The position numbers and the translations under genes are program-made. This document shows, one piece after another, positions 1-37,828 of a stretch of 64,000 nt of DNA. This DNA comes from Triops longicaudatus (taxonomy: Eukaryota > Arthropoda > Branchiopoda > Notostraca > Triopsidae). Every line of letters starts with the position of its first letter. Positions within the stretch are counted from its first letter, which is position 1. Under the pieces are notes generated by a model. It worked only from the letters and a program-made list of their open reading frames with translations, did not search any database and was not told the origin of the DNA. The stretch spans positions 95,258 to 159,257 of the forward strand of contig JAGQDJ010000263.1 of NCBI GenBank assembly GCA_022885665.1. Direction: 5' to 3'.

Positions 1-226
1 TAATTCAACAGGAAATTAGTTAATTTATTTGCTAACAAGATCTGGTCAACAAGTTTCAATTAGCCAGCCGGTCTTTTTGTGCACGAGTCCACTCTCACAA
101 ATTTCTGTAAACAAGACTTTCTTGTTTGCCCAGTTTTTTCATTTATGACACGGCTATTAATTTGTTGAAATAATTATACTATTGTGTACTCGAATGTATG
201 CGTAGCAAAAGCACAAACTAGATTAC
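1..226. other. Presumed intron at left edge
   Basis: No sequence here continues the interrupted HYR domain on the minus strand. One acceptor-like site near position 115 opens only a short frame without HYR features. Confidence 0.4.
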
Positions 227-23589
<23,363 letters not shown>

Positions 23590-26500
23590 AATCTGTGCCA
23601 ACTGAGAACTCGAAACTCGACACATCTGTGCACAAGTGGCACTCCAGGAATCAGTAAGCCTACCGGGAGTATTTCGACCGTTGACAATTTACACAGCCTT
23701 ATGAGACACACTTGTAAAGTCTTCGTGACGCCTCGTGCAGCCACCTTTTCTTCTTTTTTACACGCGTTCTCTTACAACACAAAAATTCAAAAGCTGGAAG
23801 TCTTGAGGCACAAAGTATAGAAGGACCAAAAAATAAGTCCAGCGTCTCGGCGTTTTCGGTTTCGCTATGGGCAAATGGGAAGCTGGTGGTCAAAGGAGCT
23901 TTGAGGTCTGTCGCTCAGCTATCTTAATGTGTTTACATTTATGGGAAGTCATTGAAACATCCGAGTATCTTTAGCCCAATAAAAAATGACACTATTTCAC
24001 CCCACTCGAGCCTGTACGCAGAAACACATACACATACACAAGCTTAACGATTCGTACTCGTCCTTAATGGGGATCGTAAAACCCAAACACAGAGAAGGAG
24101 AGCCGTCACACACCGTTTAACTCCTTTGGCCCTTGCGAATTATTTAGCGACACCCATTTCTCATGATAAACTACTTACACATTCCCATCCAATTTTTCTT
24201 TAATCCAGTAATGTTGAGTTATATTTTCTTCAGTCACAAATCTTCTTGTGACACCTTCAATGGTAATAAGACTGACTTGATCGCGGAACTGAGAAAGAAA
24301 TACACATCGCGCACCCCCAGTTCACCGTGCATTGGAAAACCTGTACAGATCTCCTTGGGTTGCTCGGCGGACTGCGACTGAAGAGCAAGCTGCTTACACC
24401 CAACGGTTTATATATTCCAGTCCGGTAAGATACGGTAGGAAACCAGAACGTGTGTGTGTGCCCCGTCTTTTCTCTTCCACAGATTCGCGCCATTGGAAGA
24501 GTATGAATTAATTGCAATTGTCCCCATCCAGCACCAACGGTAATAGCACACTTCCCAGAAGTCATGTCAGCTGCATTCGTTCTGCTTAGGCGCAGAAGGA
24601 CTTTTTGGGATGAATCATGTGTGCGAATTGGACAATTAAGCGAATTGATGGCTCGTAAGATGAAAAGAGGGGGGATCGAAAAGCGAGTCTTTGGACGACT
24701 TGGACATGGACAGTTAAGGAAATACATTTGATACATGGGTACATCTGCGCGCATATATATGATACGTCAAGAAACGTATCAGCCGACATGGCCGAAACGG
24801 CATAAAAAAACTTGGGACATTCTATAAGACATTAGTACTGTCCAAGATTTTTTTATCCATTTTGTTTTTACTTTTTGGGACGAGTTTGGATGTCTCTCTT
24901 GGGCTCAGAGCCTTCACGTATAGTTAATACTTTGGAATGAAAAAGACTGGCTTCGGGGAGAGATTATAAGAAGTACAAAATGTCTAAGCCACATTCGGTG
25001 TGTGTCTGTGGCTTTATCGTGTCCAAAGCGATTTTTTTCTGCATTGCTGGACGTATACGGCGAACTCAACAAACCCTTAACTGTCAAGCGAGTCTATCCA
25101 GCCCAATAACGTCTTTGAAAACCTGTAACTTCCCATCTAGTGGCTGTTGCAATGCCATGGCAGAAATTTGCTTGGGCTCTTATGGGTTTTACGTACACTG
25201 ACCAAACATGGGTACTTCTTGTGGTTCTTTTAAACCAGAACCTTGTTTTTCGCTTACCTAAGCCACGCCGGTTAGCTTTCTAGCTAATACCATGTTTTGC
25301 CCCTTTTTTCTAATACGCCTTAGAATGAATAATTAATTAAACGTAGAGGCTAAGCTTTATGCCTGTTTATATCAATACGGATATGGAAGAAAAAGTCTTC
25401 GATCATAAGTGGGTGGCCTTCGAATCCCTTCATAGTTCCTAGGGAAGACTACGCTCTTAAACAACCAGGAAAGACATGCTAAGTGTCTTGCACCTACGAA
25501 TACATGAAATAATTTTCCGAGCCTCAACATGGCGTACGTGGCTCTCACATACTCAACATTCCGAATGGATCTTTCCGAAGAAGTGAAGCTGGCTTTTTTT
25601 CTGGTAAGAAAGTTTTGGGTGTCTAGTTTTTTCCTACATCTTACGAGCGGTCCTGTTCAGCAGCTACGCCCCTTTCTGTACCTTTTGGAATGATCTAGTT
25701 TTATTTGGTCTAGTTTTTAGTGTTTCTCCGATGGGGGCTTTAGTCAGAGTGTTTTGCCTTTTCTCTCAATGTTAGGTCGATGGAGCGTCGCGTGCTTTTC
25801 TGGGATGATTATCAGCGTAAAAAACCACGCTTTGCAGGTTTCCTGCCTGACTGCAATCGACAATAGACCTCAGTTGGCCAGCAAGAAAGTTAATTTAGCA
25901 AGAAACAGAGTATCGTAGCTTACCGAAGGGACCAGCATGATGGGTCAAGCTCCCTAAACGAAAAGCGAAAACATTAATCTGAGAAAGGTTTTTTGCCCAA
26001 ATTTGCAGCTTGTCTGCCTCTTGTCTCATCCCGTTGGTAATCTCATCGAAATGTGGAACGAAATGGAACTTATCCTCCAGTTTATTTGTCTTTAAACGGC
26101 CGTAAGGGAATTCTTATACTGTTACACCAAACTTCCTCTCCTGACTATGGCACAAGGATAGAAGGGCGCGAACATAGGAACTTGCGCGGTGCAAAATTCA
26201 TTGCCACGGGGCTTCCACAGCGAGTACAGCTAGATCCCTCGTTCGCACCACGTTTTTTTCCCCCTAGAGATTGGGAGACGTGTACAAGATAAGTAATATA
26301 AGGTGGACACAATATTGAGCCATAACTGATACTTCAATTATGAGCAAAGGTCATTGAGTCTACCTTGCTTTTCTGATGGCTCCTTTATTGCAACATTTGT
26401 CAAGTCCTTTCCTGGTATGCCCAATCTTGGCAAGTGGCTCTCATTCTATCAGCGAGCGAAGAATCAAAGGAGTTGACAGGGCTAAGGAAAAAATAAAATG

Positions 26501-29077
26501 AAAGAACCTAGCCCAGAGTGCTATTTTATGGTCTGGGTTGCTTTCTGCATTCTTGGCTGGAAAACAGGTCGATAAAGGTCACGCAACCGCAACCCCTGGA
26601 AAACAATCAAGTGCGAAACGTCCCCAACATTTTAGGCTCGCTTCGGCTCCGAAAGCTAGCACTTTATTGAGAACCCGTTGACTCAAGTTAACAAATCTAA
26701 AGGCTGACCCAAAGCTCCTTTTTAGGTTGGTTTTGGTCTAATACGCGTAGAACTCGATCCTTGACCTCGGACGAGGATGACTGTCGATACGTACCGAATT
26801 GTAGTTTTATATACCTGTCTTAAATAATCGGGCGACCTGCTGCGAGGAGAACTTGACGCGAGCATTGCTTTACAACCCCCAGTTTAATGCAATCATGAAA
26901 AGTCTAGGATCGATCTATCACCGATTTATGACTTCAGAGAGAGTGTCCTATAAAAAGCACATTCCGCGTCTCCGTAGCAGGAGTATGCACTCAATGTGTG
27001 AGTAAAAGATAGGGAGCCGTTTTGTAGAAAAGAGTTTGGTTTTGTGGTCCGTTTCCCCCTTCTTTTTCTATGGGCAACGTAAAAACTTAAAAGCGTATGC
27101 CTATGGAAATATTGCAGGGTTCTATGAAACCCAGTGCTCATGAAAGATGTATAACCATGCTCGCTTCCATTATGATGAGCACGACCTGCTTTTAGCAGCC
27201 CTCAATATGTACTACAAGCCTACACACAAAGTTCGTCTAAATGGTTCCGCGAATCTTGGATAAAAAAGACTTCCCCCAAACCCCTGGATTTATCACAAAA
27301 ACTTGGCTACGCAAAAACTTCGTGGATACCGGAAATGTTTCGCGACAGCTGGGAATGACGCCGGCTGTTAAGCGTCTCGGCTATTGTGTTATAGTTTTGT
27401 CCGTAAGACAGAAAGAAAGTTTCAATAAACGTTTTCAAAGTCCTCTTCCTGCTTGCAAAGATATGATCTACTTTTTTTTTTTTTTTTAAAAAAAGAGTAA
27501 TGTTCTATTTATACAGCGTTTTTGCATCTCCTTGATTCTTTGTACTCTCATTCATCCCGCCGCGGTGATTTAAGGAGTAAAACGCTGGTCGGGTTATTTA
27601 TAGCCTTTCGTCGTGGTTGTTGCTTTTCTTGCGTTGAAATTGTTTTGCCCCGAAATGGAGTAGATGCAAGAATTATTGCCACTTGACGGGTAACTATCGT
27701 TCAGTAGCCTATTTGGGAAATGTTAACATATGGCACTCGTGTCAAGTGATAAACGACCCAAGGAAAGTTTCAACCCACTGAATCGAAGGAAATATTATGC
27801 ATGTCTTTGGAAACCGCTGTTTCGTCATTCCTCGAGCGCATCAGGTTGGAGTTCCGTCTTCCGGGCGCTAAATAGCAAAAGAATTCTGCTAGGGATCATA
27901 AATCAACGCTATTTTCAAATAATGGTCAAGGACAATACATTTACTTCTCTGCGATCATCCGCTTTGTCACTTTTCATTCTTTCCAATATTAGACAAAGTA
28001 CTGGCCTGACAGTGCCTATAAAACCTTTCCTTCAGGCTGAAAAGAAAGTTCAAATGTCATAAGAAAAAGGTTGAGTTTTCAAAAGAATGTAGGGTAACAA
28101 CGAATGTTTTGTACGTGCATGTTTTTTTAATGAAAATTATTGACTATTGATAGAGTGTGGGCGTAGGGACAGGTAAGAGATTTGTTAGTTTGGTATTTTC
28201 TTTTTCTTGTTTTGGGTTAAAAAAGTAAAAAAGTGGCAGTGTTATTGCATGTCCTGATTTGGAAATATCCTAGTATTGTTCGCTAGAAAAATGGATCCCA
28301 TCATTTCCAGCTGAGGTGACCGCTGCCTTTTTATTTGTGAGTCAATGACTGCAATTCCTTAGATAGACAAGTTCAATTTGATTATCTAGTAGTGTCTTCG
28401 TCTTACATATTTAAGATGCTATTTTTCACGGGCTTATCTTCTCCAGCCACGAAAGTAATGTATCGATGTCCAAACAAGGCCTCGTTTGTTTCAAGAGTGT
28501 GAAATTATGACCCTGGAAGCCTGGCTGGTTAATTAATAGAAGAGGAATTTTCCTCCGCGACGGGCAACAGTTCGTTCTACTGCCTATAAGCCAGGAGCGG
28601 CCAAGCGTGCTATGCATTGTAAGCATAAGATGGCGTTGAGGCTCAGTATTAGGCGGGCGTTGGTTTGGTCAGGTTAAAAGCGTCAACAAATGAGTCTACT
28701 GGTGCGAAAGTGAAAGGGGGAATTGTTTTGATTCCGGGATTTTACAGACGACAGATTAAGGTAATATTATATAATAATATTTAGGTTAACTGTTGTGCCG
28801 AGTCTCCACGGCTACAATTTTTTTTGAAGCGGCCCAGTTTAGTCTTCCAATGCTGTCTGTCTATGCAACAGTTTGATCCGAGCAGAGTTGGCTGTGTGTT
28901 TGTTTATGTAGGTCGTGTCGATCTCATAATATTTATTGTTGTTTTGTTATTACATGAAGACGTGGACTGGACTTCATTAAAACGTCATTGTTTCGTGCTT
29001 TGGGCTTACGGTGGATATTTTTGAAAAGGAAATAAAACGGCTGAAGCGACATCGCAAGTTGCCGTCTTCCCAGCATC
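23590..29077. other. Intergenic region between divergent matrix gene and dia
   Basis: The matrix gene (leftward) and dia (rightward) start 5.5 kb apart, so their promoters and any 5' non-coding exons must lie here. I cannot place either promoter. ORFs of up to 165 codons (minus, 24754-24257) show no domain or codon signature and are treated as chance. Confidence 0.45.
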
Positions 29078-32000
29078 ATGTCGCGGCAGGATAAAAAGGG
29101 AATAGTAAGTAGTTTATTTTTGTCCTCATGTCCTAATTTGGTTCCGTAGTCCAGCCGTGGCACTAATAACGCACTGACCACGCATAGAGTATGATTCCTA
29201 AACTTCGAATTAAGAAAAGACATTGAAGACGCAAAAATTCATTGGGGGAGAAAGTGAGGAGGTGGGAGGCTGACGAGGTGTGCCACCTGGATAAGTGGGT
29301 GCGATCCACTTTGCATAATGACGTCACCTTTTATTCATCGAGGGAACCCAAGCTCTCTACACAGCTGCATGGAGATGTGTGTAATCGTTGCACTGTACGT
29401 CCTTCTAGCTGAAACAAAAGAGACCCGAGAAAAATGCTTGCTTGGGTCTCGGGACTTACAGTTCGTGAAACCTTCCAACACATTTAGTCATTCTTATGCA
29501 AATGGGTGCGTGGTTCAGCCAAGTAAACTCACGTGGGCATTCGCCAAAATTGAGCAACCTTTTTTTTTCGCTCTGCTGTTTCGTTTGCACTAATTTTCTT
29601 GGAAACTTAGTTCGGTCATGAAAGATTCTCATTAGCATTCAGAACAAAAACAGATTTCCATTCAACTTCTCCCTCGAAGAAAGTAAAATATACACAAAAG
29701 AAAAAAATAATAATGGAAGTCTGTTCAATATTTCGTGTCCCATCGTTAGCTGCCGCCGTGGGCTCTCTTTTTACCGTATAATGTTGCCGAATTCTTTGAC
29801 GGAGTTTATGTTAAAAATGATTCCTTTATCGTGTAGCATTTTTAATTTATAGCGTGTGGTAGACCTTTACATCATCTTGGAGTTTATCAAATGAGTTTGG
29901 TTTTAGGAATATATGCAAGATTAAGTCGAAATTATCGCATCTTATTAACACAAAATTGATTTTCTGGAAATGTTCTGTTGTGTTTCTTGAATAATCTGCT
30001 TATACTCAATAAGCTGCTCAAATCTCACGTACTATTAAAATACTTTCTGAGGTACTAATAAAGTACTTAATTCCTCCGAAGACGATTTCTGCTTCAGCCA
30101 GTTACTGTCAGTACCCCGAAGTCGATTATTCTGTTTTCAGCATTCCATACATAATCTTCCACAAAGAAGACGTTGATGAGCAATCGGATCACCATTGATT
30201 GATAAGCTCGGTTTACGAAAGATAGTTTCATCTGAGCATGTTTCTTTGTCAAAACAATAGGAGCGTGATCAGCGACTCTAAAGCTGTAACCGCCGCTTGT
30301 CCAAATTCCAAGTCCAAAATTGGCAATTCGCGCAAGTTGGTGGCAAATGTAACGCAGGCACATATCCCGTCTTGCACTTTGATAGTATCAAAGAACTCCC
30401 ATTGCTCATTACTTAGCACCTGTTTTTGCATTTTTTTTTCAACAAAGGTTCAGAAAAACAGCATTTGTTGACTCAGATCTTTTTTGAAGTGGTAATATAT
30501 TTAAGGTTAGGAATCAAAGCTTACCTGAGGGCTGGGCCACCCCCACCCCCCAAAAAAAAGTTAGTGCGTATTTTATTGCTTGGCTTTTAAATTCAATACT
30601 TATTTGTCTATTTTATCTATGGCCTGATTTGACTATCTTAGACAACATTCATTTGCAACGTGTTATCATTTGAGGATATTTTTCTTTTCTTCATTTCAGG
30701 GAGTCTTTCGTAAAGTCAGTATTTTGCAATCTAAACGTGTGAAATCTGGAGTCAGTGTCGGATTCACTTCGGGAGAAAATGTATGCAAAATGGGCTCTCG
30801 ATTTTTAAAGTGCTCAACCCTTGACAGAAGCACACATTAAAGCGTGTAAGGTCTGTTCAGAAATAGCAAACCGCGGCTTCGATGGTGCACAATGATGTGA
30901 AACATGTTAGGATGGCTATTCTTTTTGTATTTAGTAAGCATCTGCGAACTTTTTTCGGTTACCGGACAAAAAGGTCGCTCCCTTTCTTACGTCACTAGCA
31001 ACAGGTTATTTTTAACGTCTCGCACTCCCCCCAAGCGTACAAGTTGTTCTTTCCGGTCACGCCACGTAGCGTACTACTCTTTAATGTCCTCATTAACACG
31101 TATTCTATGTAGTGCTTAACACTTTTTTCTTCCTGCGTGCTATTTAGCTTGATAAAATGGGGTTTGGAAGACCCAAGAAACCGGGGCGCGGTCCGGGTGG
31201 CGTCGTAAGCGGAACCTTATCGCGACCGCATTCTGAGGCTGATTTTAGCGAAATGGATGAAAATGCCCACGTCATTGACAATTATGATGACTCCGAAGTT
31301 GACAATTATTTTGAAAAAATGCTGGTAAATAAGCTTCAGTATTTTCCCAGTTTTTCGCACTTGAATTATACATTTTTCTATACAATTTAACTTGGCGTTC
31401 TTTTCTTTGTATGGTATTTCTTATTTCTATTTTGTTTATTTATGATTTATTTGTTCATTCAATTTTTAATATGTAGGATGATATGAATTTGACGGAAGAG
31501 AAAAAAGCACCACTTCGCAATCAGTCAGTTATGCGGAAGAAGGAAATGCTAGCCATGCACATGCACGTCAAGGGGACGACGGTATTATTTTTCATATTCA
31601 GTTTCATCTGTTAAAATTTTTCGAATGACATTTTTATTCTACTGTTACAGAGTCGGAATCGATTTGACACGCCATATGACTACATCAACTACTTGAATAA
31701 CCCAGATCTAAGTTCCCACAAGTTGTACACCTGTATGGAATCCTTGCGAATTGCGTTGACCAACAATCCATTGACTTGGGTTCGTGATTTCGTGACGGAC
31801 GGCATGAAACAAGTTCTTAACATTCTCAATGAATGTTACCGAAGGTTAGAAGCCCCTTTATTTATTTACTGTCAACTTTGCTTTTTGTTCGTGTGCAAAC
31901 TCTTTTAATGGAACATGGATAGGGACGGACGATGGGAACGGGTGCAGCACGAATGCATTCGATGTCTGAAAGCCATATCTAACAACAAAGTGGGCTTGAA

Positions 32001-35000
32001 GATGATGTTTGACAACCAAGAAGCCTTGACACTTCTGGCTCGCTCATTAGACCCAGCTTTGCCCACTGTGATGCTCGAAGCCGCCAAACTGATGGCTGGT
32101 ATTTGCATCGTGCCTCCCAATGGCCATGAAAAGGCCTTGGAAGCCATCACCATCAGTGGCGAACTCAAAGGCACGCCTCGCTTCGCGCCCATCATCGAGG
32201 GACTCAATGGACGCGATAATGAACCTTTAATGGTATATGCATATTTCAGAAGTGCCCAATCAAAAGGGACACTAAACCTTTATCGTGCTCTATCTCCAAC
32301 AAAAAGGTGGCGTGTCTGCAATTGATTAATGCAGTAGTCAGTACGCCGGATGATCTGGAGTTCCGTTTGCATCTGAGGAACGAATTTGTACGCGTCGGAC
32401 TGGGCGACCAGCTCGAAACGTTGGCCAGAAGAGAAAATGCCGACTTGAAGCTCCAACTAAATGTCTTCCATGAACACCGGCAAGAAGATTTTGAAGAGTT
32501 TGCGCAGCGATTTGATTCTATGCGCTTGGAACTCGAGGATTTGAGCGAATGTTTCGAAGTCTTGAAACAAATAGTCACAGATACCCCGTGTGAAATTTAC
32601 CTCCTTTCAATTCTGCAACACCTGCTCTTTATTCGAGATGACGTGGCCGTCCGTGCGGCGTATTTTAAGTTAATTGAGGAATGCGTCACTCAAATCGTGC
32701 TCCATAAATCAGGCGTGGACCCGGATTTCACGGCCACCAAACGCTTCCAAATCGATATTGAACCTTTAATTGAGAACCTCACCGGTAAAATAACTTTTGT
32801 TGTCTCATTAAGATCACTCAAATAGTGTAATTCTATCTTATTAGAGAGAAATCGGGCTGAGGGAGAAATTCGCGCTGAAGAGCTCAATCGAAAGTTAGAA
32901 GAAGCCATTACATCCAAACAAGAGTGCGAAGCTCGTTTGGCACAAGCCGAAAAGCGCATTCACGAACTTGAACAAAATGCTGGACCAGCGGTAATTCTCC
33001 TTTCTATATGTAACAAAACAGTGCACGAAACGTTAATGGGAAGAAAACTTTGCACTATTTTACCATTAAACTTTTTCTTTTAGCATATTTTGCCTATTCC
33101 GTAAACATAACGAGGTCATTTTTCACGAAGTATACGAATCATCCGTAGGCAACAGCTTAAACTTAAATAAAATTTCCTACAAAAATAATACCAAATAACT
33201 ATTTAATTTTTTTAACCATTTAAATGTAAAAGACCCTGAATTGCTATGTTTTTAAAATCTACAAAATCAATTTATACAAAATAAAAACATTGTCTTTGCA
33301 GTACTAGTTACACATTTTGTGTTTTACAGCCACCCAAGCCTCCTCCCCCACCGTTAGGCATGTACGGGGGAGGCGGTCCGCCCCCTCCACCAATGCCTGG
33401 CATGGGAGGTCTTCCACCACCCCCGCCTCCACCAATGATGGGTGGACCTCCTCCACCCCCGTTGCCTGGTATGGGCGGACCTCCACCTCCTCCAATGCCC
33501 GGAATGGGAGGACCTCCACCACCACCGATGCCTGGCATGGGCGGTCCACCTCCTCCACCTCCACCGTTCGGAATGCCACCGCCACCTCCTATGGGTATGG
33601 GAGGTCCTAGGCCACCTGGCCCGCCCATGCCGCGCCCAGATATATTACCTTTTGGCATGAAACCGAAACGGAAATGGGAAGTGGATCAGCCGTTGAAGCG
33701 AACCAACTGGAAAGCTGTAAATACTTGTTTTAGCACATACAAAAAAGTTTATCGGTTTTTTACCGATGGTTTGCATTCTCTTGATGCAGATCGCTCCACA
33801 AAAGTTGTCTGAAAGGTCCTTTTGGACGAAGGTGGAAGAAGAAAAATTGGTGTCGCCTGATCTATTGGAAGGATTGACACAGAAGTTCTCTTCCAAACCG
33901 CCAAGTAAGAAAATCAAAGAGGGAGATGTGGAAAAGCCGACTGGGCGGAAAGTAAAGGAGTTAAAGGTAAACGTGCGTATCTTTGTGAAGATGAAGATAT
34001 ATGAAGAATGTTTGTGAAAGGTCTTGGATGGTAAAGCGGCGCAAAATTTGCTCATTTTGCTGAACGGTTCATTAAAGTACACCAGTTACGAAGATATTAA
34101 AAAAGCCATTTTGCAAGTGGACGAATCAGTGTTGTCGGAATCGGTGCTGCAACAGTTGATCCAGTACATGCCGACACCTGAGGAGCTCAAGAGGCTCGAA
34201 GAATTTCGAGATCAGTACAATGACTTGGCGGAAGCTGAGCAGTTTGCTGTTACCGTAAGTTCTCAGTATTTGATAAACTGTGTACATTTTAAAGAAATCT
34301 GTTTTTGGTGTTAAAAATCAGTTGGGATCCATCAAGCGACTCGTACCCCGGTTAAAATCGATTAGCTTTAAGCAAAAATTTGACGAGATGCTCCAAGACT
34401 GCAAACCTGTAAGTGGTTTTCGATTATATTACGTGAACTTCGTCTATCAAATTTTGTCCGAAGATTGATATGACGTCTTTGTTTTTAAGAATTTTGTTTT
34501 AAACAATATAAGTGTTGATAATGGTGAATTCTGTTTCTAGGACATTGTTGCCGCGACAGAGGCGTGTGAAGAAGTGCGGAAAAGCAAAAGATTTGCACGC
34601 CTTCTCGAGTTGATTTTGTTAGTTGGCAATTACCTCAATTCTGGTACCAAAAATGCACAAGCCATTGGTTTCGAAATCAGTTATTTGCCAAAAGTAAGTG
34701 TTGCAAAGAAAAAACAAACGGACGCCAATAGATTTGTTTAAATGAGAAATTCATTTTTATTTTCAGTTAACAAATACGAAGGATGTGGAAAACAAATCAA
34801 CATTGTTGCATTACTTGGTCGAATTTGTGGAATCCAAGCATTCAGACGTGCTAACGTTTCATGAAGAGCTGCTTCACGTGGATAAAGCTTCCCGAGTTTC
34901 CGCTGATACCGTTGCCAAGACATTGAAACAAATGGACAGTTCGATTAAAAACTTGGAAACGGATCTGAAAAATGCTAAGACTGCTCAGAGCGAAGATGAC

Positions 35001-36803
35001 AAGTTTTACGACGTTATGTCAGTAAGTATTGCTTTATGTATTTACGTCTTCTGCTAATTCGGCATCTCATTTATTTCTGTCATTTGTTCTCTTATCATGC
35101 TAATCTAATAGCAGTTAATAATTTTATCGAAACATTTTAAACTTTTTTTGAAAAAATATTGAGCTACTCAGTAAATTGGAAATGTTGCGAAACTTAATGA
35201 TGGTTATATTTTATGATTATTTTGGTAAATAGGAAATTTTAATTTAAAAAAATATAAAACTTTGTTTCATATATTATTCGTAGTTTTTTTCTTTGAAGAT
35301 AGCTTAAAATTGCTGAGAGTTATAAATTTCACTGTATTTTTTATGGAGATTTTTAACCATTTCCTTTTGTCCATTTTCTAGAGTTTTGCAAAAGACGCTA
35401 GGGAAAAATGCGATATGCTACAAAGTATGAGCAAGAAGATGGAAACCTTGTATTCAGAATTGGCCGAGTACTTTGTCTTCGATCCCCAGAAGTATACTTT
35501 GGATGAGTTTTTCACTGATATCAAAACTTTCAAAGATGCCTTCCAGGTGTGAACATATTTCTAGAATATGTCTGTCTTTTCATCTCGTTTCCTCAACGTT
35601 TGATTTTTATTTGTGTATTTTCGTTACTTGTAGCAATGTTACAAAGATAACTTGAAACTTCGTGAAACGGAAGAAAAGATCCGTCGAGCGCGTGAAGCTC
35701 GGGACAAGGCTGAGCGCGAGAAAGTGGAACGCCAGGCCAAAAAGAAGGCGTTAGTCGACATGAACGTGGACGATGACCAAGAGGGCGTCATGGACTCGCT
35801 GCTAGAAGCTTTGAAGACAGGTTCCGCTTTTACCCGTGAGCAAAGACGGAAACGCCCGCCACGAGCAGTCGGAGGTAAACAATATTCTGTAAATTTTCCT
35901 TCACTACATCTTCTGATTGAGTATTTCTTAAAGTTTAACCAAAGTTTTATACTTCCTTTCGTAAACTTTGTTCTTTCTTTTGTGTTTGTTTCCGTGTCTT
36001 CTTCCTCTCTACTTGTTTCAACTCTGTGTTGCCCCCACTTACAAAAAAAAAGGAGGGTAAGCTGCCATGTATCAGATTCTTTTCTGGCTGGTTGTGGTGC
36101 CAGTGAGATAAAACTCTTTAAAGGCTACTTAACGTTTCCGTGTTGTGTTGTGGAGAGAGGGCTGGTTAATTGTTGCGGGGTGAAACTTTCGAGCTTGGTG
36201 TTGCTTGCTTTATGAAATATTGCTCCCTTGTGGAACAGTTTGCGATTGGTAGCATGCTTCCGATCGCCATTTTCAAATTAGATTTTAATTCGCATTTTCT
36301 TGTAGCGGAACGACGAGCTCAAATGAATCGCAGCAGATCCAAAAACGCCCTATTGGATTCCCCGTCTTCCCGGGAAGTCAGAGGGTAAGATTCTCTATCG
36401 TATCCGTAGTGTTCAGTTTAATTTACTTATACGTTTTCTTTAATAATTACTTTTACTCGGGTTTTGTGTTATTTAGTTTTCATGTTATTTTGCGCTATAG
36501 AAGTCTTTAATTGTAATTAATTTGGTTGGGATTAGGACCTTTGAGGATAGAACCCCTGATTCCGACGATCCTATGGCGGGAGTCTTTGTGAAACCGACTG
36601 TACCAGCGTGTAGTGTGGACAACAATGGATTAGCCAGTAAACCTCCCACTTCTGCAGCGACGAGAGAAGGGCGCGCGCGAAGACCGATACGGAATCCTGC
36701 GAGCTTTGACATTGCAACAGATATGTTATTAGGCCCCGGTGCAAGTACTAATCGAGAAGAAATAGACACGGATCAACTGTTGCGAAGACTGAAAGGCGTT
36801 TGA
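29078..36803 (+). CDS. dia: Diaphanous-related formin
   Basis: Exons: 29078-29104, 31148-31324, 31477-31581, 31651-31844, 31923-32232, 32307-32784, 32845-32990, 33330-33716, 33790-33966, 34021-34254, 34322-34408, 34541-34693, 34767-35021, 35382-35546, 35634-35874, 36306-36384, 36536-36803. The product is 1160 residues, close to insect Dia and mammalian DIAPH. A GTPase-binding/FH3 region covers about residues 30-430 (FDTPYDYINYLNNPDL, WERVQHECIRCLKAISNN). A coiled region follows. FH1 has polyproline blocks at about 480-580. FH2 runs from about 590 to 980, with LKRTNWKAIAPQKL and the GNYLNSGTKNAQAIGFEISY signature. A DAD (GVMDSLLEALKTGSAF, then RRKRPPR) lies at about 1016-1041. Rho-GTP releases the DAD-FH3 lock, and FH2 then nucleates and elongates linear actin filaments. 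The start exon encodes MSRQDKKGI and joins LDKMGFGRPKKPGR, resembling the N-terminus of insect Dia as I recall it. Confidence 0.92.
29105..31147. other. First intron of dia
   Basis: This 2-kb intron lies between the 9-codon start exon and the next coding exon. It holds no ORF with recognisable content. If the short exon were wrong, translation could still begin at the in-frame ATG at 31157. Confidence 0.6.
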
Positions 36804-37828
36804 AAACGAATCCGTCACCATGTTAGTGCAATAATATGCCAGGATTGTGTTGCAAATGTGGCCGTCCTGGGGAAGAGTAAAACGCTCAAAAAGTACATCG
36901 GGAGTGAACTGTGCCATGGTGGGGAGTTACTAATAACGGCAAGGTAAAAGTGAAAGCCGACATTGACCATTCCGTCTTCAAAGCGCGAACAAGTGCACTT
37001 CCGAAAATATGTTTAAGCGCCTTGTACAAAAACAAAACAAATACATAAGATATGATTGTATCTGTCGCGTACGAAAATACGCCTAAGAATTTTTTTTTTT
37101 TTTTTTTTGCTCTGGCAGAGCTACGCGTTTCTCTACTTAACCTTAATGAGTGAGATTTCAGTACACGTCTTGGAAAACGGACAGTTTTTGTTACCTTGCT
37201 TAAGAACTGGGGTTATCGATATTCAGAGCAAGTTGTAAAAGATTATAATGCAACGCCCGACACAGGTTCAGTACTTGTAGTTTGAAGGATTTCCTTTTTC
37301 AATCAAGCGAGATATGCCCGATTAAGTCATACGTGAAGATCATAAGGATTGTTAGCTTCCCATTTCCCGTGGAGATGGTTATTTTTTTTTTCTTCTTGTT
37401 GTGCCTGAACAAAGGAAACAATAAAACTACAGAGTGCACAATAAATGCACAAGTAACCTTGCATAATCAACCACCTCAGTAATTAACATTTTTGTTTCTT
37501 TCGTCGCGGTTATACAAAAGTAAAATTGATAATGACAAGAATTATTTAGCACTCAAGGCCTACCCGGATTTCTTGTCGCCAGCTTAGAAGAATCAAGTTA
37601 CGAGAAGTTTAGACTCAATGTAACCGTTGCGTCTGCTGTGTTTTATTTTTATGAATGCGGATTCAAGACACGTGTCATTTTTTTTTAATTTAAGAAAATG
37701 TCGGTCGGTCTGAAGTACCTCTTAAAAACTGTTAACGCCTCTTTCACTGAGCTCAGTTAATAGAAGTTAATCCAACTCAAACATTGTGAAGAAATATTGC
37801 ACTACGGTGAAAGTTTTCACACGGTATC
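36804..37828. other. dia 3' flank and transporter 5' flank
   Basis: The stretch holds the dia 3' untranslated region, an uninterrupted T tract near 37090-37108, and AATAAA-type sites near 37421 and 37440. The transporter promoter must be in the right half. No coding content was seen. Confidence 0.5.

Noticed and set aside
24257..24754. 165-codon minus-strand ORF in the intergenic region
   Set aside because: Composition is mixed and no domain or promoter was recognised; length alone is not convincing.
25529..25603. Possible 25-codon start exon on the plus strand with a GTAAG donor
   Set aside because: The start context and donor look good, but it shows no resemblance to a formin N-terminus, and the exon at 29078 explains dia better.
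33304..33658. Minus-strand glycine-rich ORFs of 93-116 codons
   Set aside because: They are the complement of the polyproline FH1 exon of dia; the plus-strand frame is in phase with both neighbouring exons.
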